Assembly (NCBI RefSeq): GCF_002843305.1
Contig: NZ_PGSG01000029.1
Location: 107,723 to 171,722 of the forward strand
Source: Streptomyces barkulensis
GTDB lineage: Bacteria > Actinomycetota > Actinomycetes > Streptomycetales > Streptomycetaceae
DNA: 64,000 nt
Direction of reading: 5' to 3'
Shown here: piece after piece, positions 36,317 through 45,700 of the stretch
Position numbering within the stretch: position 1 is the stretch's first letter
Layout: each line of letters starts with the position of its first letter
Program-made: the position numbers and the translations under genes
The notes under the pieces: generated by a model
Told to the model about the DNA's origin: nothing
Databases searched by the model: none
Seen by the model: only the letters and a program-made list of their open reading frames with translations

Positions 36317-37144
36317 TCACCCGGCCCAGTGCCCGGGCCGCCGGAGCGCCGCCGGGATCCGGGTCGCCCGGTCTCCGCGAGCGGCGTTGAGCTGCGGCTG
36401 CGTGAGGAACAGGGCTCCCGTCAGATCCGCGCCGCACAGGTTCGCGTCCCGCAGGTCCGCACCGATGAGGTCCGCCTCCCGCAGGTCCGCGCCGGACAGA
36501 TCGGCGGCGATCAGGCAGGCGCCGCGCAGGCAGGCGCCGCGCAGCCTGGCGTTCCGCATGCGCTTGCCCACGAGGTCGGCGCCCCGGAGGTCCTTCCTGC
36601 GGCCGGGCACCGAGGCGCGGGCGAGCTCACCGGCTCGCAGCAGCAGCGCGTTCACCTCCCGGTGCAGGGCCGTCACGTCGACTGCGAGCAGCGACTCGGC
36701 CGTGTCCCGTGTCAGCGCGTCGATCCGGTCGTAGGCGCGACGCAGATCACGGCGGACGGGCCGGGCGGCCGGCAGGTCCAGCGCCTCGGCGGTGTACCGC
36801 AGCAGTTCGTGCAGGTGCCGCATGACCGGGAAGACCTCGTACATCGTGCGGGCCGAACCCGGCTCCTCGCGCCAGCTGCGGCCCCCGAAGGTCACCTGGG
36901 AGACCTTCTGCCCGGCTCCGAAGCAGTCGAAGACCGTGCAGCCGTTGTAACCGCTGTCGCGCAGCCGCTCGTGGATACCGCAGCGGAAGTCCCGCCGGAG
37001 GTTGCCGCACGGGGCGCCGGCGGCCTTGTCGGCGGCGAAGTCGGCCGAGCGGGCGAAGGGCAGCGCCACGCAGCACAGGCCGAAGCACTTCTCGCAGTCG
37101 GCCCGCAGCTCGGGGCCGGCGGCGTTCGGGGTCTGCTGGGACAA
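36317..37144 (-). CDS. Pentapeptide-repeat protein with N-terminal cysteine-rich domain
   Basis: 275 residues. The N-terminal domain has conserved cysteines (CEKCFGLCCVALPF, DFRCGIHERL, GCTVFDCFGAGQ), which could hold a metal or Fe-S cluster. The C-terminal part has pentapeptide repeats of the A(D/N)LxG type (KDLRGADLVGKRMRNARLRG, then GADLREADLIGADLRDANLC), forming a right-handed quadrilateral helix. I chose the TTG at 37144: AGGAG lies 10 nt upstream and it begins the conserved SQQTPN. Function unknown. Its upstream region has five decamer repeats. Confidence 0.83.
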   Translation of the reverse strand: MSQQTPNAAGPELRADCEKCFGLCCVALPFARSADFAADKAAGAPCGNLRRDFRCGIHERLRDSGYNGCTVFDCFGAGQKVSQVTFGGRSWREEPGSARTMYEVFPVMRHLHELLRYTAEALDLPAARPVRRDLRRAYDRIDALTRDTAESLLAVDVTALHREVNALLLRAGELARASVPGRRKDLRGADLVGKRMRNARLRGACLRGACLIAADLSGADLREADLIGADLRDANLCGADLTGALFLTQPQLNAARGDRATRIPAALRRPGHWAG

Positions 37145-37210
37145 GACGGTCGTTCTCCTGGTGGGGCGGGTGGTGGAACACCGCTGAATCCCCTGCGGTG
37201 TCCGGCCGTG

Positions 37211-37260
37211 TTCACGCGGGTTCAAGCGGGTTCACGCGGGTTCGCGCGGGTTCGCGCGGG
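37211..37260 (-). repeat. Five tandem 10-bp repeats upstream of the pentapeptide gene
   Basis: TTCACGCGGG, TTCAAGCGGG, TTCACGCGGG, TTCGCGCGGG, TTCGCGCGGG in perfect register. One unit per DNA turn puts all copies on the same helix face, as in cooperative binding sites; slippage repeats are the alternative. Confidence 0.75.
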
Positions 37261-37438
37261 AAAGCCAGCCTTTCATTCTATGCGGCCCGGTGTGTCGCGG
37301 CCAATGGCCTTCCGTCGTGCGGTGTCCGTCCGCTCCCGTCACCGGCTGCTCGCGGGGGAGAGGAAGCACCCTTTCGAACCGGGGCTCCTCCTGTCCGCAT
37401 GCCCTCCGGCATGCCCCGGCCGGCCCGCCGGCGGCGCG

Positions 37439-38308
37439 TCAGCCGTCCGAGCGGGGCCGGGAGGCGGCGGCACCGGTACGGACGAGCGCGGCCAGCTCCT
37501 CCGGAGTACGGGGGCCGTCGTCGTCGGCGGCGGTCAGCAGGCCCCGTGCCCGCAGCAGCCGTTCCACCGCGACGCCCCAGGGCAGACGCAGCCCCGCCCG
37601 GTGCAGAAGACCGGTGCGGGCCAGCATCGAGGCGGCCGGTCCGGTGCGCACCCCGTCCGGGGTGAGCAGCGCGGCGTCGTCGGCCCAGAGCAGGGCGAGG
37701 TCGACGTCGTGCGTGGCCATCACCACCGTCGTGCCGCCCTCGCACAGTCCGCCCAGGGTGGCGAGCAGCCGCTCCCGGCCGTCCGGGTCGAGCCCCGCGG
37801 TCGGCTCGTCGAGGACCAGGACCTCCGGCCGCATCGCGACCGCCCCCGCGATCGCGGTCCGCTTGCGCTGGCCGTAGGAGAGCAGATGGGTGGGACGGTC
37901 GGCCAGGTGGCCGATGTCCAGGGCGGTCAGCGCTTCGTCCACTCGCGCCCGCACCTCGGAGTCCGGCAGCCCGAGGTTCAGCGGCCCGAAGGAGACGTCC
38001 TGGGCGACGGACGCGGCGAAGAGCTGGTCGTCCGGATCCTGCACGACCAGCTGGACGGTCGTCCGCAGCCGGGTCAGCCCCTTGCGGTCGTAGGCGACGG
38101 GCCGCCCCCGCAGGATCAACTCACCGGCGTCCGGCCGCAGTCCGCCGCTCAGCAGCCGCATCAGCGTGGTCTTGCCGCTGCCGTTGCGGCCCAGCAGGGC
38201 GAGCGTGCGCCCCCGGCGCACCTCGAAGTCGAGGCCGCTGAGCACAGGCGGCCCGTCCTCATAGGAGAAGGACGCCTCCCGCAGGGCCACGAGTGCCGGC
38301 TCGCTCAC
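37439..38308 (-). CDS. cbiO: Cobalt ECF transporter ATPase CbiO
   Basis: 289 residues. Walker A LLGRNGSGKTTLMRLL, Q-loop VVQDPDDQLFA (typical of ECF-type ATPases), signature LLSYGQRKRTAIAGA and Walker B VLVLDEPTAGLDPDG. It powers the cobalt importer with CbiM, CbiN and CbiQ. The GTG start overlaps the cbiQ stop by GTGA. The last 45 residues are an extra tail beyond the usual ATPase. It is the last gene of the riboswitch-controlled operon. Confidence 0.92.
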   Translation of the reverse strand: MSEPALVALREASFSYEDGPPVLSGLDFEVRRGRTLALLGRNGSGKTTLMRLLSGGLRPDAGELILRGRPVAYDRKGLTRLRTTVQLVVQDPDDQLFAASVAQDVSFGPLNLGLPDSEVRARVDEALTALDIGHLADRPTHLLSYGQRKRTAIAGAVAMRPEVLVLDEPTAGLDPDGRERLLATLGGLCEGGTTVVMATHDVDLALLWADDAALLTPDGVRTGPAASMLARTGLLHRAGLRLPWGVAVERLLRARGLLTAADDDGPRTPEELAALVRTGAAASRPRSDG

Positions 38309-39054
38309 GTCAGCGGTCCTTCCAGGGCGAAGGTGAGGGCGGTCACGGCACCCAGGAGCGCGACGCTGCCGGAGGTGAAGCGCGCGGAGACGCCCGCCTC
38401 GGGCACCAGCACCCGCAGGGCGCCGTCGTAGCCCCGTCCGGCGAGCCCGTCCTGGAGCCGGGCGGCCCGGCCGAAGGCGCGTACGAAGGCGGTGGCGCCG
38501 AGAGAGGCCAGGGAGCGCCAGGCCGCGGCCCGGGTGGTGTGCCCGAGCCGGGCGGCCTGCGCCTCGCGGACGCGACGCACCGAGTCCAGCAGCAGGAAGC
38601 TCATCCGGTACGTCACCAGGGCGACGTCCACGACCGGCGCGGGTACGCCGGCCCTCACCAGCCGGGGCAGCAGGTCGGACATCGGGGTGGTGAAGGCGAA
38701 CAGCAGCATGCCCAGGGAAGCCGCCGAGGTGCGCAGCAGCAGCTCCCCGGCGCGGGCCGGGCCGTCGTCGGCGAGGGACAGCAGCCCCTCCGGGCCGGCG
38801 ACCTGGACCAGCAGCGTGGCCGCGCCGGTCACACAGAAGCCCAGGGGCACCCGGCAGGCGCGCCACAGCCTGCGTCCGGGCACGCCCGCCGGGCCCAGCA
38901 GCACGGCTAGCGCGGTCAGGGCCACCAGGGCCGCGCCCGGCCAGGGCGGCAGGCAGAGCGCCAGCGAGGTGAGGCCGAATCCGAGCACGGCCTTGTCCAC
39001 GGGGTGGCGGCGGCGCCAGCGGTTGCTGTGCGCCGCCGCGTCGATCGGCAGCAC
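38305..39054 (-). CDS. cbiQ: Cobalt ECF transporter transmembrane protein CbiQ
   Basis: 249 residues with several membrane segments (GLTSLALCLPPWPGAALVAL and following). The coupling-helix region has the Ala-Arg-Gly pattern in RLQDGLAGRGYDGALRV, which contacts the ATPase. It is the energy-coupling T component. Four bases separate it from cbiN upstream. Confidence 0.9.
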   Translation of the reverse strand: MLPIDAAAHSNRWRRRHPVDKAVLGFGLTSLALCLPPWPGAALVALTALAVLLGPAGVPGRRLWRACRVPLGFCVTGAATLLVQVAGPEGLLSLADDGPARAGELLLRTSAASLGMLLFAFTTPMSDLLPRLVRAGVPAPVVDVALVTYRMSFLLLDSVRRVREAQAARLGHTTRAAAWRSLASLGATAFVRAFGRAARLQDGLAGRGYDGALRVLVPEAGVSARFTSGSVALLGAVTALTFALEGPLT

Positions 39055-39058
39055 GGGA

Positions 39059-39523
39059 TCAGACCTCCCGGGCCCCGGTGCCCCCGGCGCCTCCCGCGGT
39101 GTCCCCGGTTTCCTCCGGCGGCGCTCCCGACTGCGCTCCCGACTGCGCCCCCGGCCGCGCTTCCGGCCGTGCCCCGGGCAGGGGGCCCGACGGTGCTTCC
39201 CCCGGCGCCCCGGCCGGCCGCTCGCCCTGGCGGCGTCCGCGGCGCAGGCCGAAGTAGTAGGCGACGACGCCCGCGCCGAGCGCGGCCTGCAGGGCGAACA
39301 GCGCCGACTCGACCTCGCCGGACGGCGGCTCGTACAGCGGGGAGAACCACGGCTCGTAGTCCGGTTCGATCTCGGTGATCGCCGTCTCCGCCTCGGCGTC
39401 GGCGCCGGCGAAAGGCTCCTCCTTGTGGTCGCCGAGTCCGAGGGCCAGGGGCAGGACCGCGAGGGCGGCCACGGCGAGCAGCAGCAGGACGTTGATCCCG
39501 GTGTCCCTCTTCGTCACGCTCAT
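39059..39523 (-). CDS. cbiN: Cobalt transport protein CbiN
   Basis: 154 residues. Two membrane helices (about 10-30 and 75-95) flank an acidic extracytoplasmic loop (EEPFAGADAEAETAITEIEP then DYEPWFSPLYEPPSGEVES), the CbiN signature that helps load cobalt into CbiM. The C-terminal tail of about 50 residues is an unusual Pro/Gly/Ala-rich extension. Its ATG overlaps the cbiM stop by one base (TGATG). Confidence 0.9.
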   Translation of the reverse strand: MSVTKRDTGINVLLLLAVAALAVLPLALGLGDHKEEPFAGADAEAETAITEIEPDYEPWFSPLYEPPSGEVESALFALQAALGAGVVAYYFGLRRGRRQGERPAGAPGEAPSGPLPGARPEARPGAQSGAQSGAPPEETGDTAGGAGGTGAREV

Positions 39524-40233
39524 CAGGCCACCGCCCCGCTGCCGGCGGCCTTCTCCGCCCCGGCCCGCCCGCCGGAGACCAGCACGCCCAGCCGGGTCAG
39601 CTCGCCCCGGCTGGACTGCACCAGCAGCCGCATCACGAACACCGTCAAAAGCCCCTCGCTCACCGCGAGGGGGATCTGTGTGAGGGCGAAGATGGAGCCG
39701 AACTTGCCGAGCGCGCCCCAGAACCCGCCGGACGGGTCGGGAAACGCCAGCGCCAGCTGCGCGCTGGTGACGCAGTAGGTGGACAGGTCGGCGGCGAACG
39801 CGCCGGAGAAGACGGCGGCCATCAGCGGCGCGCCGGACCGCCGCAGCAGCCGGTAGAGGGCGTATCCGGCCCAGGGGCCGGCGATCGCCATCGAGAAGGC
39901 GTTGGCGCCCAGCGTGGTCAGGCCGCCGTGCGCGAGCAGCAGCGCCTGGAAGAGGAGCGTGATGGTGCCCAGCACCGCCATCATCGGCGGCCGGAACAGG
40001 ACGGCCCCCAGCCCCGTGCCGGTGGGGTGCGAGCAACTCCCGGTCACCGAGGGAAGCTTCAGGGCCGACAGGACGAACGTGAAGGCCCCGGAGGCGCCCA
40101 GGAGCAGAGTGCTCCCGGGATGCTCCCTGACCTCACGGGTGAGACGGCGGACTCCGTGGACGATGAACGGAGCGGACGCGGCGCCCCAGGCGACCGCGTG
40201 CGCGGGGGGCAGGAAGCCCTCGGCTATGTGCAT
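39523..40233 (-). CDS. cbiM: Cobalt ECF transporter substrate-binding protein CbiM
   Basis: 236 residues. The N-terminus [14 protein letters not shown] contains the His used with the N-terminal amine to bind Co(II) or Ni(II); the conserved [19 protein letters not shown] follows. The ATG at 40233 is fixed by this metal-binding N-terminus. The gene lies directly downstream of a cobalamin riboswitch, which argues for cobalt rather than nickel. Confidence 0.93.
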   Translation of the reverse strand: MHIAEGFLPPAHAVAWGAASAPFIVHGVRRLTREVREHPGSTLLLGASGAFTFVLSALKLPSVTGSCSHPTGTGLGAVLFRPPMMAVLGTITLLFQALLLAHGGLTTLGANAFSMAIAGPWAGYALYRLLRRSGAPLMAAVFSGAFAADLSTYCVTSAQLALAFPDPSGGFWGALGKFGSIFALTQIPLAVSEGLLTVFVMRLLVQSSRGELTRLGVLVSGGRAGAEKAAGSGAVA

Positions 40234-40264
40234 GACCGGACAGACCCTCTCCAGCACCTCGTGG

Positions 40265-40440
40265 ATGGTTGACGCGCCCTGGCCGGTCTCCTGGCTGACG
40301 GGTACCACCGCCCGGGCTCCGCCTTCCCGGGCCCCGAAGGACCCAGTGGCCGCCCGCGAGGGCTGGAGCCGGACTTCCCGATCACAGTGGCGAGGGCCGC
40401 ACCGGTATCGCACCGGATTTCCCGTTCACCAAGGCGTGGC
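40265..40440 (-). ncRNA. Cobalamin riboswitch
   Basis: On the minus strand, read toward cbiM: GGTG...GGGAA elements, GCCACTGTGATCGGGAAGTC, GGCCACTGGGTCC, GGGAAGGCGG and the B12 box AGCCAGGAGACCGGCC (plus-strand 40281-40296), all in canonical order. It would turn off cobalt import when adenosylcobalamin is abundant. Confidence 0.92.
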
Positions 40441-40644
40441 GACAGTAGTGCGCGCGCGGAAGCGTTGGCAAGCAGGCCTTATGCCGCGCATGAGCCCCCT
40501 CGTGGGCCCCCCGGGCCGTGCGTCCGGCCGGTGACGGGCCGGATACCGGGCGTTCTCCGGGCGGGGCGTTCACACGAGGGAGGTGCGCTGCTTCGCTGGT
40601 GGTGTGACGTGATCGACACCGCGGAGCGGAGCACCGGAGGCCGT

Positions 40645-41226
40645 ATGGACGTGGGGAGCGCGACCACCCTGCTGGCCGCGGCCGTGGGAGTGGTCGGGAC
40701 GCTGCTGTCCGCGCTGCTGACCCAGCGTGCGGCGGACCGCGGCCGGCAGCGCGAACAGGAGCGGGCCGAGCGGACGTGGGAGCGGCGCAGCGGGACACAG
40801 GAGCTGCGGTCGTGCTACGTGGCGTTCAACACCGCGACCCGGCGGTATCTGGCCGCGCTCACCGACCAGTTGCACGCCCTGGGCCGTGACGAGGACCCGC
40901 GCCCCGTGCGGCAGCGGCTGACCGAGGCGCGCGACCGGCACCGTGAGGTGTACGCGGAGGCCCAGCTGAGGGTGCCGGAGCGGGTGCTCGAACTCACGGG
41001 CGCCCTCAGCCGCGAACTGGGCGCGGTCTACGGCATGCTCCGGCGCCTGGACGAGGGTGTGCCGCGGACGGGGGACTGCGCCGCCGCCGCACAGGAGAGG
41101 ATCGACGCGCTGTGGCGCGGGCTGCGGGAGGCGCGGCGCGAGATGAGGACCGACCTGGGCGTGTCCCGGTCGTCCGGCGGCGAAAGCGCCGGTTCCCGCC
41201 ACCGTACGCCCGGCGGGTCGGCATAG
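40645..41226 (+). CDS. Hypothetical single-pass membrane protein with coiled coil
   Basis: 193 residues. An N-terminal membrane helix (TTLLAAAVGVVGTLLSALL, about 6-25) is followed by a charged helical region (REQERAERTWERR; RRYLAALTDQLHALGRDEDP) likely to form a coiled coil. It resembles a small actinobacterial family of unknown function. ATG at 40645 has GGAGG 5 nt upstream; GTG at 40609 is possible. It precedes the antitoxin/RES/CHAT genes by 108 bp in the same direction and may belong with them. Confidence 0.65.
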   Translation: MDVGSATTLLAAAVGVVGTLLSALLTQRAADRGRQREQERAERTWERRSGTQELRSCYVAFNTATRRYLAALTDQLHALGRDEDPRPVRQRLTEARDRHREVYAEAQLRVPERVLELTGALSRELGAVYGMLRRLDEGVPRTGDCAAAAQERIDALWRGLREARREMRTDLGVSRSSGGESAGSRHRTPGGSA

Positions 41227-41334
41227 TGGCGTTGCCACCGGGGGCGCCGGACCGTGGCGGAGACACCGGTCGCCCCCGTTCACCGGAGGATTCGGGCCGG
41301 GGCGGACCGGGACGGCCGGAGGAAAGGAGACCGG

Positions 41335-42072
41335 ATGAACGAGGGCGGTGAGGGCCGGGCCGACAGGCTGCTCGCGCTGATCGGGGAACACCGGGCCGCC
41401 ATCCGCGAGGCGCTCGACGACGAGCGGTACGCGGAACTGCTCACCGGACTGGAAGCACTCGCCGCGGCGGCGCCCGACGACGGCCCGGCGGTCCGCAGGG
41501 CACTCCAGGGCGTCCGTCTCGCCCTGCTGCCGCTGCCGTTCGGCCATCCGGTGAGCGCCGCGCTGGACTCCGTCCGGCTGGCCGCCGCGCCGCCCGGGCC
41601 GGGGGCCGTGGCGGGGGCACGGGAACTGGTGGCGCTGCTGGCGGCGGCCCCCTCGCAGCCACCCGCCGCCGGGGCCGCCGCCGGGGCCGCCGCCGGAGCT
41701 GCCGCCGGAGCTGCCGCCGGGGTCGGCGCCGACGGTGCGCCGGACGAGCTGCTGCGGGCGCCGGCCCTCTCCGCGGACGAGGCGCGGGCCCGGTGCGCCG
41801 GCGCGGCGCCGCCGCCCGAGCTGATCAGACTTCCGGACCCCGAACTCGGCGACCGCTACCCGCGGTTCCAGTTCGCCGCGGACGGCGGCACCCCGCACGA
41901 GGTCGTCCTTGAGGTCAACCGTCTCCTCCTCGCGGACATCGACCCCTGGGGGGCCGCGGCCTGGTGGCTCAGCGCGAACACCTGGCTGGACGGGACGCCC
42001 GCGGCGCTCCTCGGCCGGCTGCCCGACCGGCGGCTGGTCGAAGCGGCCGCCGCGCTGGTGGAGGGGGACTGA
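41335..42072 (+). CDS. MbcA/Xre-like antitoxin-type protein (DUF2384-like C-terminus)
   Basis: 245 residues. The N-terminal helical part has no clear DNA-binding motif. A low-complexity Ala/Gly linker (about 110-133, AGAAAGAAAGAAAG) leads to a C-terminal domain reading RYPRFQFAADGGTPHEVVLE then DIDPWGAAAWWLSANTWLDG and TPAALLGR. That matches the toxin-neutralising domain of MbcA/ParS antitoxins, which pair with RES toxins. AGGAG precedes the ATG. The stop overlaps the RES start by one base (TGATG), as expected for an antitoxin-toxin pair. Antitoxin identity is inferred from domain resemblance and position. Confidence 0.7.
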   Translation: MNEGGEGRADRLLALIGEHRAAIREALDDERYAELLTGLEALAAAAPDDGPAVRRALQGVRLALLPLPFGHPVSAALDSVRLAAAPPGPGAVAGARELVALLAAAPSQPPAAGAAAGAAAGAAAGAAAGVGADGAPDELLRAPALSADEARARCAGAAPPPELIRLPDPELGDRYPRFQFAADGGTPHEVVLEVNRLLLADIDPWGAAAWWLSANTWLDGTPAALLGRLPDRRLVEAAAALVEGD

Positions 42073-42749
42073 TGAGCGGCCTCTTCCCCATGACCTCGCT
42101 GGAGTTGCGCCCCAACCGCCGGGTGATCCCGGCCGGCACGGAGCTGTGGCGGGTGCACAACACCCGTTACGAACCGAACGAGTTCAACCCGAAACTCGCC
42201 GACCCCTTCGAGTTCAGGGACGGCAACCGCTTCGACGGCACGCCGCTGGACCCGTACCACTGCCTGTACCTGGCGGACACCGCGACCACGGCCCTCGCGG
42301 AGAGCGTGCTGCGATCCCGGCCCTTCGAACCGCCGGCCGGCCGCCGCCGCATCCCCTACGCCACGGTCCGGGGCCGCTCGCTGAGTGTGCTGCGCACCAG
42401 GTGCGAGCTGACCTTGGTCTCCCTGATCGAGTCGAGGGACCTGGCCGCGGTCTGCCAGGAGGCCGCGCTGCTGGAGGACGAGAGGAACTACGTGCCGGCC
42501 AGGCGCTGGGCGAGCGAGATCCGGGCGCAGGCCCCCGACGCCATGGGACTGATCTGGCAGTCCCGGCACGACCGGCCGCGGCACGCCCTGGTGCTCTTCC
42601 ACGACCGGTTCGCGCACTGCGACGGCAAACCACTGGACGTAATGCCCGGGAAGGGCATCCTGGATCTCGGCTCCGACGCCGGGATCGGGCGGGCGAACGG
42701 GCTCCTGGAACCGCTGCGCGCGGAGATCTCCCGGCCGGTACGGAGGTGA
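42072..42749 (+). CDS. RES-domain protein (putative NAD+-consuming toxin)
   Basis: 225 residues with the RES fold: AGTELWRVHNTRYEPNEFNP supplies the conserved Arg, and YHCLYLADTATTALAESVLR the Tyr and Glu of the active site, with the late region GLIWQSRHDRPRHALVLFHD. Characterised RES toxins degrade NAD+ by phosphorolysis or hydrolysis, stalling growth. Coupled on both sides: TGATG with the antitoxin-like gene and GTGA with the CHAT gene. This argues that the three products act together. Confidence 0.85.
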   Translation: MSGLFPMTSLELRPNRRVIPAGTELWRVHNTRYEPNEFNPKLADPFEFRDGNRFDGTPLDPYHCLYLADTATTALAESVLRSRPFEPPAGRRRIPYATVRGRSLSVLRTRCELTLVSLIESRDLAAVCQEAALLEDERNYVPARRWASEIRAQAPDAMGLIWQSRHDRPRHALVLFHDRFAHCDGKPLDVMPGKGILDLGSDAGIGRANGLLEPLRAEISRPVRR

Positions 42750-45700
42750 GCGGGGAAGTGGCGGAGGGGGAGCCGGCGGCTGCCGGGGGCGGGCGGGGCG
42801 ACGGCACCGGGGCGGCGGAGCCGCGGGAGCGGGCGGCCGAAGCGGTCTTCGAGGCCTGGCGGCTGCTGGGCAGCCCGCGGGCGCCGGGCACATGGCCCGC
42901 GGAGGAGGACCTGGGGCCGGCGATCGGCCGGCTGGCCGCCGTCGAGAGGGAGCTGGTGGAGAGCGGGGAGGACTTCTCCGCCGTCTTCGTGTGCCTGGGC
43001 CTCCTGCTCGGCGCGCGCTGTATGAGCAGGCGGGAGAGCCCGTCCCCCGATCCCGGGGAGCGGGCCGAGGCGCTGCGGCGCCTGCGGTGGACGGACCGCA
43101 ACGGGTCGCTCGCCGACACGGTCGCGCTGCAGGCCCGCATGGTGCTGCTCGTTCTGCTCGCGCCCTGGGCCCTGCCCCGCCCCGACGGCACCCGCACGGC
43201 CCTTCTGGACGCGCTGCTCGCCGCGGCCGACGGACGGGCGCTGACGCGGACGCTGCGCCGGGACCTCACCGAGGCCCGGGAGGTGGCCGGCCGCATCGCC
43301 GAGGCCCCGGTCGACCAGACTCCGTTCGACCGGGAGTTCCACCGGCAGGCGGCGAGGATCAAGCAGGACATCGAGCGGATGCTCGCCGCCGGTTCCCCTC
43401 CCTCCGAAGCCGGTCCCTCCTCCGGGGCCGGCACCCCCTCCGGCTCCGGTTCCCCCTCCGGGGCCGGGACCTCTTTCGAGGCCTCCGGCACCGAGGACGG
43501 CCTGCTCCCCGCCGTCCGCGGTCTGCTGGACCTGGCCGGCTCGTACAGCACCCCGCGGTTCACCCGCGTACTCGCCCACCTGGTCGTCGCCCTGCGGTCC
43601 GGGTTCGACGACGGCTCGTTCGCGGTCCTGGGACTGGACCCGGAAGTGGTACCGCTGCTGAGCAGGGCGGCGGCCCGCGGCGCGGCGGACGCCGACGGTG
43701 TCCGCCGCGCCGCCGGCCTGGCGCTCGGGGCACTGCGCGCGCTGCCGCCGGACGCGCCCGAGCGCGTCCGGGTGGCGAGGCTCCACGCCTATCTGCTGGT
43801 GGCGCTGGACTCCCTGGCGCCGGGAGCGGCCGACTTCAGCGCCGTGGAGCGCCCAGCGCCGGAAACGGACGGTGACGGCGACGGCGGCGGGGGCGACCGC
43901 CTCACGGAGTGGCCGGTCGGCGCCACCGTGGAACCGGGACTAATCCCCCACCTCGACAGCCGGCTGAGGGACTTCGTCGCCCACCTCGGCCTGCGCGAGC
44001 GGCGCATGGCGGCCAGGTTCGACCGGCTGCTGGCCTACCGGACCGGTGATCCGGGCTATCTGGAGGACGCCGCCGCCCTGCTCGGGGAGGCGGTCCGGGC
44101 GAGCCCCGCCGGCTCCTGGTGGGCGCTGGCCCTGGGGGCGGATCTGGCCGAGGTCCTGGAGCACGCCGCCGTGTTCGGCGGCAGCTTCCACGACGCGGAG
44201 GCGTCCCTGGCCACCCTGCGCGGCCTGCGCGCCGCCCTGGAGAGCGACGGCTCGGTGCCCCCCGACGCGCCGTTCGCGCTCGGCCTGGTGCTCTCCACCG
44301 CCGACCTCGAGCTGTACCGCGCCCAGCGCACCGGAGACCACCGGGCCCTGCCGCGTCTGAGGGAGGAGCTCCGCGGCCGGTACGCCGCCCTGCCGCCGCA
44401 CAGCGGCCGGCGTGAGGAGCTGGCGGAGCGGCTGAGCCGGCTCGACGAACTGAGCGCACGTGCGCGCCGGGTCCGGCGGGCCGCCGGACCGGATCGGACC
44501 GGGCAGGAACAGACCGGGCAGGAACAGACTGGGCCGGAAGCCCTGGAGCAGGAGATCGCCAGGCTCCGCCGGAGCCTCGGTGACCCGGAGATCTACCATG
44601 ACCAGCAGTACGACCGGCGCGCGGAACTCGGCCTGCTGCTGTTCCAGGCCGCACTGCGCGACGAGAAGGCCCCGGCGCTGCTGGACGAGGCCGTCACCGA
44701 GCTGACCCGGGCCCGTGCGCTGCTCGCCGGGGGACGCGGCGGAAAGCACCGTGTGGACATCCTGACGAAGCTGGCCGAGGCCCATGTCGTGCGCGCCGCG
44801 CGGGGCGGCCCGCACAGAGACGCGGACAGACGGGCGTTCGTGGAGGTCACCCGCGAGGCGCTGGGCGAACTGGCCGCCGACGTCCTGCTCCAGGCCGGGG
44901 CCGACCACGGGCTGTCGGCGGCCCTCAGCGGCGCCCTGCTGTCACGGCGGCTGGCTTTCGCGGCCTTCCTCACCCGGCGGCCGGCCGACGCGGTGGCCGA
45001 CCTGGAGAAGGGGCGCGCCCTGGTGCTCCAGACGGCCGCCGCCTCCCGGAGCGTCCCCGAACTCCTCGACGCGGCGGGCCACTCCGGACTGGCCCGGCAG
45101 TGGCGCGCCCAGGTCCCCGCCCGGGCCCTTGCGGACCCGCAGCCGGCCGCCGGTCCGCCGGTTCCCAGCGCCCTGCGGCGCAGGGCGCTGACCGCGCTGG
45201 GCGTCCGCCCCGGTGTCGGGGAAGGTCCGGGCGTCCGTCGGTTGGTGGGCGCGGCGGACGCGGCCGGGCTGACCGCCGGCCTCGCCGCCACGGGCACCGA
45301 CGCGCTGGTCTACCTGGTGCCCGGCATGCCGCTGCCCAGCGGCTCGTTCCCCGGCCACGCGCTCATCCTGCGCCCCGGCGCGGCCCCGGCCACGCTCCCC
45401 CTGCCGGAGCTGAAGGACCCGGGCGGCCCGCCGCTGGAGCGGTACCTCGACGCCGCGGCGGAACGCTCCCGGGTGCTCGCCGACCCGGACGCGGACGTGT
45501 CACGGCCGGCCGGCCGCGAGGAGCGCTGGCAGGAGGCGCTGGACACCCTGTGCGAGTGGGCCTGGCAGGCGGTGATGGGACCGCTGCTCGCGGCCGTACG
45601 TCCGACGGCGCCGGACGGGCCGGCCCGCCCCCCGCGGATCGTGCTGGTGCCCTGCGGCCGGCTCGGCGCCGTGCCGTGGCACGCGGCACGCACCCGGGGC

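Noticed and set aside
37211..37260. Possible CRISPR-like array
   Set aside because: Units are 10 bp with no spacers; plain tandem repeats.
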